A stretch of DNA of 52,186 nt from Dehalococcoidia bacterium (GTDB taxonomy: Bacteria > Chloroflexota > Dehalococcoidia > Lucifugimonadales > Lucifugimonadaceae). The notes beneath the pieces are model-generated. The model had not been told where the DNA came from, did no database searches, and worked only from the letters and a program-made list of their open reading frames with translations. Position numbers and translations under genes: made by a program. This document shows, piece after piece, positions 26,132 to 34,643 of this stretch; the stretch's first letter is position 1, and every line of letters starts with the position of its first letter. Location of the stretch: assembly GCA_030747175.1 (NCBI GenBank), contig JASLLE010000009.1:1-52186 (forward strand), read 5' to 3'.

Positions 26132-27220
26132 CTAGTTTTCGATTTTTGGGGCGTGACTGAGCAGGCGCGCCCTGCCGTTTTCCAGCACGACGATATCCTC
26201 AATCCGGACGCCGCCCCAGCCAGATATGTAGATTCCGGGTTCGATGGTAAACGCCATTCCGTCTTCGAGTTTGGCTTCGACCCTGGACGCGACCCACGGC
26301 GCTTCATGGACTTCCAGCCCGACGCCGTGGCCGAGGCTGTGCCCGAATTGCTCGCCGTATCCCGCCTCCACGATAACGGCGCGCGCAAGGTTGTCCGCCT
26401 CCGCACCCGTCATGCCGGCCTCGACGGTCTCTATGGCGGTCAGTTGCGCCGCCAGGACGGTGTCGTAGACCTTCTTGAACTGGTCGTCAGACTCGCCCAC
26501 CACGACGGTACGCGTCAGGTCGCTGCAATAGCCCTGATATCGGGCGCCCATGTCGATAACGATTGGCTCGCCTTCCTGGATCACCCGATCGCCAGCACGG
26601 TGGTGCGGCAGCGCGGCGTTTGGACCGGAGCCGACGATGGTAGGGAACGACAGCGACTCTGCGCCCTGCTCTCGCACCGCCACCTCGATCCGCCATGCGA
26701 TTTCGTCTTCCGTGTCCCCGGCGCGGATCGTTTTCGATACTTCGGTGAAGGCGTGGTCTGCGATGTCTATAGAGCGCTGAAGCAACGCCAGCTCGTCCGC
26801 ATCTTTGAAGGCACGTAGCCCGAGCGGTACGCCGGTGGTTGGCGACAGTTCCAGGTCTGCCGCGCCGTTCTCGGATTCAGCAATCGCCGCCTTGAAACGA
26901 TCGAGAAGTTGGACGGTCACGTTGTCCGCCTCGAAACCCAGGCGCTTGACTCCGAACTCGCCGACCAGCGCCGGCAACCATTCAAGGCGGCCGGTGATCC
27001 TGTCGATGCGATAGTCCGGCGCCTGGTTGCCGGCCTGCTCCGTATAACGGGAGTCGGTAGCCAGCACTGCGTTTTCTTGCGTGATGAACAGATACCCGGC
27101 GGTTCCGACGAATCCTGACAGGTAACGCCGGTTCTCGTCGTCCGTAACCAGCATGGCGTCCACGCCGAGTTCTTCGAACTTTGATCGCAGGTTGTCGATC
27201 CGGCCGGCGATCGCGCTCAA
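26132..27220 (-). CDS. Xaa-Pro peptidase (M24 family)
   Basis: A 362-residue metallopeptidase of the aminopeptidase P/prolidase (PepP/PepQ) family. A creatinase-like N-terminal domain (about 1-130) precedes the pita-bread catalytic domain. All five metal ligands are visible: Asp223 (IDMGARYQGY), Asp234 (SDLTRT), His298 (SLGHGVG), Glu327 (TIEPGIY) and Glu341 (RIEDIV). It cleaves peptides next to proline. The TTG start overlaps the aroQ stop by 4 nt, so translation is coupled. Aminopeptidase and dipeptidase activities cannot be told apart from sequence alone. Confidence 0.94.
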   Translation of the reverse strand: MSAIAGRIDNLRSKFEELGVDAMLVTDDENRRYLSGFVGTAGYLFITQENAVLATDSRYTEQAGNQAPDYRIDRITGRLEWLPALVGEFGVKRLGFEADNVTVQLLDRFKAAIAESENGAADLELSPTTGVPLGLRAFKDADELALLQRSIDIADHAFTEVSKTIRAGDTEDEIAWRIEVAVREQGAESLSFPTIVGSGPNAALPHHRAGDRVIQEGEPIVIDMGARYQGYCSDLTRTVVVGESDDQFKKVYDTVLAAQLTAIETVEAGMTGAEADNLARAVIVEAGYGEQFGHSLGHGVGLEVHEAPWVASRVEAKLEDGMAFTIEPGIYISGWGGVRIEDIVVLENGRARLLSHAPKIEN

Positions 27221-27666
27221 GCGGGGCCAACTTCCCGGAGGTGGTGTGTCATGTGCTCCAGCGCGTACAGGTACCCGCGCCAGCCCAGGCCGGCGATCTG
27301 TCCGACGGCTATGGGCGCAATGACGGAGTGGCGCCGGAACTCCTCACGGGCGTGGATGTTCGAAAGGTGCACTTCGATGAGGGGCAGCCCTGCGTCGCGG
27401 ATTGCATCTCCTAGTGAGTAGCCGACGCCGGTCAGCGCAGCCGGGTTGATGACGATGCCGTCCGCGCCGCCCGAATTCTGCTGAAGGTAATCGACTATCG
27501 CGCCTTCATAGTTGGACTGGAAGAACGCGATCTCAACGCCCAGTTCCCGAGCGCGTTCGGTGATGGCCGTCTCGATCTCCGGGAGCGTCATGCTCCCGTA
27601 TTGACCGGGGTCTCGGCGGCCCAGGTTATTCAGATTTGGTCCGTTGATGACGAGAATCTTGGTCAC
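27217..27666 (-). CDS. aroQ: 3-dehydroquinate dehydratase, type II
   Basis: A 149-residue shikimate-pathway enzyme. The type II hallmarks NGPNLNNLG, Arg18, catalytic Tyr23 (GQYGSMTL), His100 (EVHLSNIHARE), Arg107 and Arg111, and IAPIAVGQIAGLG are present. The substrate-binding loop normally reading NPGAYTHTS is altered to NPAALTGVGYS, so the usual His (His81 in the M. tuberculosis enzyme) is Gly80. Activity is still expected from the intact Tyr/His/Arg set but is not certain. The start is GTG. It is first in a six-gene minus-strand run. Confidence 0.93.
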   Translation of the reverse strand: MTKILVINGPNLNNLGRRDPGQYGSMTLPEIETAITERARELGVEIAFFQSNYEGAIVDYLQQNSGGADGIVINPAALTGVGYSLGDAIRDAGLPLIEVHLSNIHAREEFRRHSVIAPIAVGQIAGLGWRGYLYALEHMTHHLREVGPA

Positions 27667-27851
27667 GCGATATCGGATCTCCCGGCTGCGCTACGTACAC
27701 GTGTGCACTGAGGGCAGCCTCATTTTGGAGCGCATCGGCAGATAGGGTACAACGCGTACGGACTTCCGAGCTTCCGGGGAGTCACTTTCTTCCGGGGCCG
27801 AGGTGCGCGGGGTTGGTGAGATTGATCGGATGTATCAGCGCTCTGGACGAC

Positions 27852-27911
27852 GGGACGCACTGCGGTACGTCCCGGTTCCCCTCACCTGGATCCTCTCCCA
27901 ATGGGAGAGGG
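27852..27911. repeat. Intergenic palindromes downstream of xerC
   Basis: GGGACG(N10)CGTCCC (27852-27873) and CCTCTCCCAATGGGAGAGG (27892-27910) lie just after the xerC stop at 27918. The second belongs to the same family as 2815-2837 and 11951-11970. They may serve as the operon terminator. The rest of 27667-27851 shows no gene. Confidence 0.55.
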
Positions 27912-27917
27912 AGTTGT

Positions 27918-28907
27918 TTAATCGTTGGACGACGATTCCCTAACTTTGCGGGCCGCTCGCGGATGGGACTGCAAGTAGACCCGGCGCGCCTGCTCCGTCG
28001 ACACATAGGTGTAGATCTGCGTCGTGGCCGGGCTGGAGTGCCCCATCAGGTCCTGCACGACTCGGAGATCTGCGCCGCCATCGAGGAGGTGTGTTGCGAA
28101 GCTGTGGCGAAGTGTGTGGGTGTGGAAGTCCGGGTCCAGCCCGGCCTTCAGCGCGCAGGTCTTGACGAGCCGTTCCACGCTCCGTGCGCTTAGACGGCCG
28201 CCGTAGCGGTTCAAAAACAGCGCCATCTCAGATGGTCTACCAGACAGCTCCGGGCGGGACCTTTTCAAGTAAGCATCTAGCGCCGCTAACGCGGGCCTTC
28301 CGAGCAGTGCGACGCGCTCCTTGTTGCCCTTCCCGACCACCCGGAGTTCACTGGCAGCGAAGTCAATTCCTCCAATGTCCAGGGAACATATCTCCGCAAC
28401 CCGCAGTCCCGCCGAGTACAGCACCTCAAGGATAGCCCGGTCGCGTACACCGATTGCGGTACCGGTATCCGGTGCATCGAGAAGTGTTTCTACTTCCCGC
28501 TTCGTGGCCGCTACGGGAAGCCGCCGATCAAGTCTCGGCGCTGTGACGAGGTCGGTTTGATCACGTTCGACATCGCCGCGGTCGGTGAGGAATCGATAAA
28601 AGGCCCGGAGCGCCGTCAACTTTCGACTCACACTTGGTTTTACGTACCCGAGTTCCAGAAGCCAGGCCAGGTAGTCGCGCAGGAACCGTCGGTCCGCCAC
28701 CCCCAGGTCTGACACACGCCGAAGCCGCATGAACTCGCCGTAGGCGGCGATGTCCGATGTGTAGTTACGAACGGTATATGCAGATAGCTGTCGGTTTGTG
28801 CGGAGGTGGTCGCCGAAGTCTTCTACCAGGGAGTTCCAGCGCGCGTCGTCAAAGGATCCGCCGGACTCGTTCCGAGACCTGCGGCGGCGGTCGGATCGCG
28901 TGGTCAC
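27918..28907 (-). CDS. xerC: Tyrosine recombinase XerC/XerD
   Basis: A 329-residue site-specific recombinase that resolves chromosome dimers at dif. An N-terminal SAM-like core-binding domain (about 25-120) precedes the catalytic domain with a full active-site set: Arg169 (SAGLRVAEI), Lys193 (GKGNKE), His264 and Arg267 (HTLRHSFATHLL), His290 (MGHSS) and Tyr299 (TQIYTY). GTG 28907 was chosen because a G-rich site lies directly upstream; a GTG at 28934 is also open. As third gene after dprA and topA this is the chromosomal Xer, not a mobile-element integrase. Assignment to XerC rather than XerD rests on context. Confidence 0.93.
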   Translation of the reverse strand: MTTRSDRRRRSRNESGGSFDDARWNSLVEDFGDHLRTNRQLSAYTVRNYTSDIAAYGEFMRLRRVSDLGVADRRFLRDYLAWLLELGYVKPSVSRKLTALRAFYRFLTDRGDVERDQTDLVTAPRLDRRLPVAATKREVETLLDAPDTGTAIGVRDRAILEVLYSAGLRVAEICSLDIGGIDFAASELRVVGKGNKERVALLGRPALAALDAYLKRSRPELSGRPSEMALFLNRYGGRLSARSVERLVKTCALKAGLDPDFHTHTLRHSFATHLLDGGADLRVVQDLMGHSSPATTQIYTYVSTEQARRVYLQSHPRAARKVRESSSND

Positions 28908-28997
28908 TGCGCACCCCCCCGCAAGGAGGCGCACATAATGGCCGGAACGCTGGAAGTTTGGGATCTCCCGGCGATCGGGAGCCCGTTCGGAGAGGCG

Positions 28998-31208
28998 TTA
29001 AGCCTCGACCTTGACCTGTGCGCCCTCGGACTCTCCGTCGCTTTCCGCCTCGGGAGCCGGGCCGTCGTAGTCTTCCTTTGTGACGCACTTCGCCCCGTTG
29101 CGTCCACGAGCCACGAGCAAGCCGCCGCACTCGGGGCAAGGCGCTTTGAGTGGCCGCTGCCGTGTCGAGAATTCACACTCCGGGTAGTTCTCGCACCCGT
29201 AGAATCGGCGGCCGCGCGGTCCCCTCCCCTTGCGCTCGAGCAACTCGCCACCGTCTTCCGGGCACTTTGCGCCGGTAGTGAGACGGAGCGGTTTCGAGTT
29301 TCGGCAATCAGGGAATCCGGAACAGGAAAGGAATTTACCGTACCGGCCGGTCTTGATGACCATCGGCCGTTCGCATTCTTCGCAGACCTCATCGCTCTCT
29401 TCATCGAGTTGTGAGCGCGGTACGCGCTCGGCTTTTTCCCTGGCGCCCTCGACCGACCCGTCGAACGGTGCGTAGAACTCCTGGAGCATGGGCACCCAGT
29501 CGATGTCCCCGCGAGCTACTTCGTCGAGCTTTTCTTCCATGCCAGCCGTGAACCCGGTGTCCATGATGTCCGGGAACCATTCGATCAGGAAGTCGTTGAC
29601 GGCGACGCCAAGTTTGGTCGGCTTGAACCGCGCCCTTTCCCGGGCGACGTAGTCGCGTGACTCGATTGTGGCGACGATGCTGGCAAATGTGCTAGGCCTG
29701 CCGATACCGTTTTCTTCCAGGGTTCGAATCAGCATCGCCTCTGAGTACCGGGGCGGCGGCTGCGTGAATTTCTGCTCGGACTTGAGCTCGTCCAGGTTTA
29801 CGACCTCTCCCTCATCCAGCGGAATGAGAGCGCGAGACGTGTCGGAATCATCCTCATCGTCGTCGTTTTCATTGGTGGCGTCTTTTGCTTCGACATACAC
29901 CGCCCGGAATCCCTGGAACTTGAGCACTGATCCGGTCGCTCTGAGCGTGTACGGCGTACCCGACGGTCCTCCCGTAGCTTCGATATCGACCGTCGTGGCG
30001 TCGGAGATCGAATCAGTCATCTGGCTGGCGACCATGCGCTTCCAGATCAGGTCGTACAGGGAACGCTGGTCGGCGCTCAGGTGGGCTGCGACGCTCTCCG
30101 GCGTGCGCAATACGGAAGTGGCCCGGATGGCCTCGTGGGCTTCCTGCGCGTTCTTGCTGCGTGTCCGGTAGACCCGGGGCTTGCCGAAGTACTCGGCCCC
30201 GTATCGGTCCTTGATGAAATCACCGATCTCTGCGACCGCCGTAGCGGCGAGATTCGTGGAGTCTGTCCGCATATAAGTGATCAGCCCGACGGGGTCGCCC
30301 GTTCCGAGCTGTATCCCTTCATACAGACCCTGGGCAGCGCGCATCGTCCGTTGAGCGCCAAACCGCAATCGCCTGGCCGCTTCCTGCTGAAGCGTGCTCG
30401 TGGTAAAAGGAGCCGCCGGACGTGATTTGACCTCACGCTTGACGACTTTCGATACCAGGTACGAAGACGCCTCAAGATCCCGCACGACCTTTGCCGACTC
30501 CTCGCCGTTGTGAACGAGGTGGCGTCCGGTTTTGCCGTCGATAGCGTGCAGGTTGGCCCGGAAGGTCTGAGATGCGTCGGCCGATTTCGCGAGCCGGGCG
30601 ATGACATTCCAGTACTCGACCGGGTTAAAGGCCTCGATCTCGCGCTCTCGATCCACTATCAGCCGCAGCGCGACCGACTGGACGCGACCGGCCGAGAGTC
30701 CACGGCGGATCTTGCCCCAGAGGACCGGCGAGAGCTTGTAGCCGACGATGCGGTCCAGGACCCGGCGGGCTTGCTGGGCGTTAACAAGCTGCATGTCAAT
30801 GTCGCGGTAATCGGCGAATGCCTCTTCGACGGCGGCACGCGTGATCTCGTGGAAAACCACGCGGCGCAGCTCAACGTCTTTCATACCCCTCAGGCCAAGC
30901 GCCTCAACGAGATGCCATGAAATCGCCTCGCCTTCCCTGTCCGGGTCGGTGGCGAGGTATACGGTTCGGGCGCCGCCGAGAGATTTCCTGATGTCTTTGA
31001 GCACGGATTCCCGGCCGCCGACATCGACATAAGTCGGTTCAAAGTCGTTATCTACGTCTACGCCAAGTTTCCGCTGTGGCAGATCACGCACGTGACCCAT
31101 TGAGGCGACGACCTCGTAGTCCGATCCCAGGAAACGTCCTACCGTCCGCGCTTTTGCGGGTGACTCGACGACGACGAGGTCTTTTGATTTCGTTTTCGCT
31201 TTGGCCAA
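28998..31208 (-). CDS. topA: DNA topoisomerase I
   Basis: A 736-residue type IA topoisomerase that relaxes negative supercoils. The Toprim domain (DLVVVESPAKARTVGRFLG, then ATDPDREGEAISWHL) and the active-site Tyr in LITYMRTDST are present. Three C-terminal zinc-ribbon modules follow: CEEC/CSGFPDC, CPEDGG/CENYPEC and CPECGG with a final Cys, and then an acidic tail. An acidic Glu/Asp insertion occurs in the TATVDI-to-IPLDEGEV region (about 450-465). The start is TTG, 7 nt after the dprA stop. It is the middle gene of the dprA-topA-xerC operon. Confidence 0.97.
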   Translation of the reverse strand: MAKAKTKSKDLVVVESPAKARTVGRFLGSDYEVVASMGHVRDLPQRKLGVDVDNDFEPTYVDVGGRESVLKDIRKSLGGARTVYLATDPDREGEAISWHLVEALGLRGMKDVELRRVVFHEITRAAVEEAFADYRDIDMQLVNAQQARRVLDRIVGYKLSPVLWGKIRRGLSAGRVQSVALRLIVDREREIEAFNPVEYWNVIARLAKSADASQTFRANLHAIDGKTGRHLVHNGEESAKVVRDLEASSYLVSKVVKREVKSRPAAPFTTSTLQQEAARRLRFGAQRTMRAAQGLYEGIQLGTGDPVGLITYMRTDSTNLAATAVAEIGDFIKDRYGAEYFGKPRVYRTRSKNAQEAHEAIRATSVLRTPESVAAHLSADQRSLYDLIWKRMVASQMTDSISDATTVDIEATGGPSGTPYTLRATGSVLKFQGFRAVYVEAKDATNENDDDEDDSDTSRALIPLDEGEVVNLDELKSEQKFTQPPPRYSEAMLIRTLEENGIGRPSTFASIVATIESRDYVARERARFKPTKLGVAVNDFLIEWFPDIMDTGFTAGMEEKLDEVARGDIDWVPMLQEFYAPFDGSVEGAREKAERVPRSQLDEESDEVCEECERPMVIKTGRYGKFLSCSGFPDCRNSKPLRLTTGAKCPEDGGELLERKGRGPRGRRFYGCENYPECEFSTRQRPLKAPCPECGGLLVARGRNGAKCVTKEDYDGPAPEAESDGESEGAQVKVEA

Positions 31209-31215
31209 TTTCTGC

Positions 31216-32367
31216 CTAACTGTCTTCTCTTGATTCGATTGAGTTGTCCGACGGGCTGTTCCGGTGTTGGCCCGGGACGGCGATGTACATCATGGAGCCG
31301 GCCTGGCGAACCAGTCCGTTCAATTCCAGCATGGTCAGTGATGCGCTGACAACCGAAATTGGCTTTCCGGTGCGACGCGTGATCTCATCCACATGCACCG
31401 GCTCCCCCCGCAACATATTAAGTAACTCTGACTCTACTGTACCCGTAACAGGCGCCGGCGCAGATAGTCCAAGTTGAACTCCGAGTCCCGCAATGTTCAA
31501 CTCCTCCAGTATGTCCTGTACGTCAATAACGAGTTTCGCGCCTTGCTGAATCAGCCAGTTAGCGCCAGAACTTCGGTCGGACAGGGCGCTCCCCGGCACG
31601 GCAAACACTTCACGGTTCTGTTCCAGGGCGTGTGTGACCGTCAGTAGAGCACCACTCCGATATCCGGCCTCTACGACCAGCGTTCCAAGAGTCATGCCGC
31701 TCAAGATGCGATTTCGACGCGGAAAATTCCTGGCGTGAGGTTTGACGCCGGGCGGGTACTCACTCAAGACGGCGCCTGACTCGGCGATCTTTCGAGCCAG
31801 ATCCGCATGTGCCGCCGGGTAGACCTGGTCCAACCCGGAACCGACACCGGCGATGGTCCGGCCGCCGACATCCAGCGCCGCGCGATGAGCGGCGGCGTCG
31901 ATGCCGGCCGCCAGCCCACTGACCACGGTCACGCCATTGGCGGCCAGATCCCCGGCGAGCCGAGTCGCCATCTCGCGTCCGTACCCGCTGCTGGCACGTG
32001 TTCCGACCACCGCAACGGAGCGCTCGTCCCCGGGGACCAGTTTGCCCCTGATGTAAAGGACGGGAGGCGGATCATATATTTCGGCGAGCCGGGCTGGGTA
32101 TTCCGGCGACCTGAGACAGATCACCCCGATCCCCGCCGATTCCAGCGCCTCCATCTCTGAGTCTGGGTCGATCTCAGGCCGCCCCGAGACGATCTCACGG
32201 ACGGTGGATCTATCGAGTCCCACGCTCGCCAGGTCAGACTGACCGGCTTTCCACGCGATAGACAGGTCGCCGAATCGCGCCTCGATCTGGCGGAGCCGGA
32301 TCGGTCCGAGTCTGCGTATGCGGTTGAATGCGACCCAGTATTTGAGATCTGAAACCGGTTCAGCCAT
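31216..32367 (-). CDS. dprA: DNA processing protein DprA
   Basis: A 383-residue DprA/Smf protein that binds single-stranded DNA and loads RecA during uptake and recombination. An N-terminal helix-hairpin-helix/SAM-like region is followed by the Rossmann-like core (VAVVGTRASSGYGREMA, VVSGLAAGIDAAAHRAAL, FPRRNRILSGM, VVEAGYRSGAL). The C-terminal winged-helix domain, often absent in shorter homologues, is present. ATG 32367 has GGAAGGGA upstream; a GTG farther up is less likely. It is first gene of the operon, 105 nt downstream of the tRNA-Ser on the same strand. Confidence 0.95.
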   Translation of the reverse strand: MAEPVSDLKYWVAFNRIRRLGPIRLRQIEARFGDLSIAWKAGQSDLASVGLDRSTVREIVSGRPEIDPDSEMEALESAGIGVICLRSPEYPARLAEIYDPPPVLYIRGKLVPGDERSVAVVGTRASSGYGREMATRLAGDLAANGVTVVSGLAAGIDAAAHRAALDVGGRTIAGVGSGLDQVYPAAHADLARKIAESGAVLSEYPPGVKPHARNFPRRNRILSGMTLGTLVVEAGYRSGALLTVTHALEQNREVFAVPGSALSDRSSGANWLIQQGAKLVIDVQDILEELNIAGLGVQLGLSAPAPVTGTVESELLNMLRGEPVHVDEITRRTGKPISVVSASLTMLELNGLVRQAGSMMYIAVPGQHRNSPSDNSIESREDS

Positions 32368-32472
32368 CACAACATCCCTTCCCGTCTGCCCTGGCACTCA
32401 CCGGAGAACTCGCCAGCCCCGGGATCCCTCGACTTCTTGAATCCAGGGATTCCGGGCGCTCTCAGACGGGTC

Positions 32473-32562
<90 letters not shown>

Positions 32563-32632
32563 GCAGAAGTACCCGGAAACCACCGATAGTCGATTGAACG
32601 ACCCGCCCCCGGGTGCGAACGGGAGTGGTGAG

Positions 32633-32720
<88 letters not shown>

Positions 32721-32803
32721 AACGGGAGAGTATAGCAACGGTTTCGGCTGATTGATCGGTCCCAAGCCCTCAAAAACGCTGCGATTGCCGGTCGACCATT
32801 GCC

Positions 32804-32833
32804 TTGACCAGCCCGATCCCGGCCTCATACCAT
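32804..32833 (+). promoter_or_regulatory. Candidate promoter of glmU
   Basis: TTGACC, an 18-nt spacer and TACCAT lie about 140 nt upstream of glmU in the gap between it and the divergent tRNA-Ser genes. Confidence 0.35.
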
Positions 32834-32975
32834 GATCGCGACCGAACCGGTCAGTAATGCACCACAAGATATCAATCCGTTCACACGAGTCGTCCGTTAC
32901 GTCGAATCTCGACGCCCGGGTGGCTCGTCTGCTTTTTAAACGCTTTTCAAGCTCAGCGCACCCCCCGACTGTCAC

Positions 32976-34391
32976 ATGACCTCTGATTCCCGCAATGAGT
33001 GGGTGGGCGTGATCCTCGCTGCCGGGGCCGGTTCCCGGATGCGGTCTTCCATCCCGAAGCCACTGCACACCCTGTGTGGCCGCACGCTGCTCGAACAGAC
33101 GATGTGGATCCTCCACAAAGCCGGGATTGAACGGGTTGTGGTCGTCGCATCGCCGACGCTCGCGGCGGACCGGCGATTCCTTGAAATTATCGGCGAGGTC
33201 CCCGGAGCCCTCGCAACGGTCGCCATCCAGTCAGAACCACGCGGAACGGGTGACGCCCTGTTGTCAGCCTCGGACGCCGCCGGCGATGCCTCACACATCC
33301 TGGTCGCCAACGCCGACATGCCGCTCATCACCGCCGAGACGGTCCGCACGATGCTCGATACTCACACCGATTCACGAGCGGCGATCACGCTGCTCACAGG
33401 CAAGGGGAGTGCTCCGGCCGGGTTCGGACGCGTGAGACGGGACGCGGACGGCCGCGTGACCGAGATCGTGGAAGAGGCCGATGCCGATGAAGCTACGTTA
33501 TCCGTCAACGAGTTCAATGCCGGTTATTACTGCATGGATGCGAGCCTGGCGTGGAACGTGCTCGTCGGTCTGGCGCCTTCACCCGGGGGCGAAATTTACA
33601 TCACGGACGCCGTTGCCGCCGCGCAGGTCTCCGGGAACGCCGAGGCGACGGTCGAGACCGTGTTGGCGTCAGATCTCTCCGAGGTCACGGGAGTAAACGA
33701 CCGAACGGAGCTCGCAGCGGCCGAGGCGGCGTTGCGCGCCAGGATCCGGCGTCACTGGATGATCGAGGGGGTGACGATGATCGACCCCGAAACCACATAC
33801 ATCGACTCCAGCGTGGTGATCGGCCAGGACACGACTGTTCGGCCCAATACCCACCTCCTCGGGTCGACTACAATCGGCCTCGGCGCCGTGATCGGGCCGG
33901 GCAGTGTTTTAAAAGACACCCGGGTCGGCGATGGCGCCGATATCGTTTCCTCGCACGTTGAATCGGCTCGGATCGGCGAACGGGCGAGTATCGGTCCGTT
34001 CAGTCACCTGAGACCGGGTGCAGTGATCGGCTCCGATGTTCACGTAGGGAATTACGCCGAGGTAAAGAACAGTGTCGTCGGGCCCGGCGCAAAGATCGGT
34101 CACTTCAGCTACGTGGGAGATGCGACGATCGGCGCCGGTGCAAACATCGGTGCGGGAACGGTGACCTGCAATTACGATGGTGATGCGAAGCACCAGACGT
34201 ATGTAGGAGAAAACGCTTTCATCGGATCCGGCAGCATGCTCGTGGCGCCGATTTCTATAGGCGCCGGGGCCAGCACCGGGGCGGGCTCGGTGGTCACACA
34301 CGACGTGCCTCCCGGGTCACGTGTCGCCGGGGTGCCGGCGAAGCCGATGCCGGACACAGATGTGAACACGGGCCAGGACACCGGAATCTGA
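32976..34391 (+). CDS. glmU: Bifunctional GlmU (UDP-GlcNAc synthesis)
   Basis: A 471-residue enzyme that acetylates glucosamine-1-phosphate and then makes UDP-N-acetylglucosamine for cell-wall or glycan precursors. The N-terminal pyrophosphorylase domain has LAAGAGSRMRSSIPKPL (14-30), the GTGDAL motif and the ADMPL motif. The C-terminal left-handed beta-helix has many hexapeptide repeats and the acetyltransferase motifs LRPGAVIG, NYAEVKNS and CNYDGDAKHQT. No ribosome site is seen before ATG 32976, so a leaderless or weakly initiated message is possible. Confidence 0.96.
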   Translation: MTSDSRNEWVGVILAAGAGSRMRSSIPKPLHTLCGRTLLEQTMWILHKAGIERVVVVASPTLAADRRFLEIIGEVPGALATVAIQSEPRGTGDALLSASDAAGDASHILVANADMPLITAETVRTMLDTHTDSRAAITLLTGKGSAPAGFGRVRRDADGRVTEIVEEADADEATLSVNEFNAGYYCMDASLAWNVLVGLAPSPGGEIYITDAVAAAQVSGNAEATVETVLASDLSEVTGVNDRTELAAAEAALRARIRRHWMIEGVTMIDPETTYIDSSVVIGQDTTVRPNTHLLGSTTIGLGAVIGPGSVLKDTRVGDGADIVSSHVESARIGERASIGPFSHLRPGAVIGSDVHVGNYAEVKNSVVGPGAKIGHFSYVGDATIGAGANIGAGTVTCNYDGDAKHQTYVGENAFIGSGSMLVAPISIGAGASTGAGSVVTHDVPPGSRVAGVPAKPMPDTDVNTGQDTGI

Positions 34392-34463
34392 TCATCAAAC
34401 GGCTCTTTCGGCCCGCAGTTGATCTATTGCGACAAGGTATGACCAGGAGTTCAGAACGTAGAA

Positions 34464-34643
34464 ATGAGTAACAGCGACGACCCCGGCGATAGACGATCTG
34501 ACAACCGTGCAATGTCGTTGAGCCAGTTCCGGCTGGCTTCGAGCGGGGCCGACAACCCGGCCTGCGAGGACGAACCGCCCGGTACAAGCTTCGGGCGTGA
34601 TCGCCAACGGTCCGGCGGTCGTTCGGCGGGGACCGGCCAATGA
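34464..34643 (+). CDS. Small hypothetical ORF (59 aa) coupled to the CBS-domain gene
   Basis: ATG 34464 opens a 59-codon frame whose TGA overlaps the ATG of the next gene (ATGA at 34640). AGGAG lies 14 nt upstream, which is rather far. The product begins MSNSDDPGDRRSDNRAMSLS, is hydrophilic and Arg/Ser/Gly-rich, and has no recognised domain. The ATGA overlap argues for a real coupled gene or an upstream leader ORF. Composition alone does not prove coding. Confidence 0.45.
   Translation: MSNSDDPGDRRSDNRAMSLSQFRLASSGADNPACEDEPPGTSFGRDRQRSGGRSAGTGQ

Noticed and set aside
27918-28907. Tyrosine recombinase as a sign of a mobile element
   Set aside because: It is the third gene of dprA-topA-xerC, the usual chromosomal Xer context, and no attachment repeats or cargo genes accompany it.
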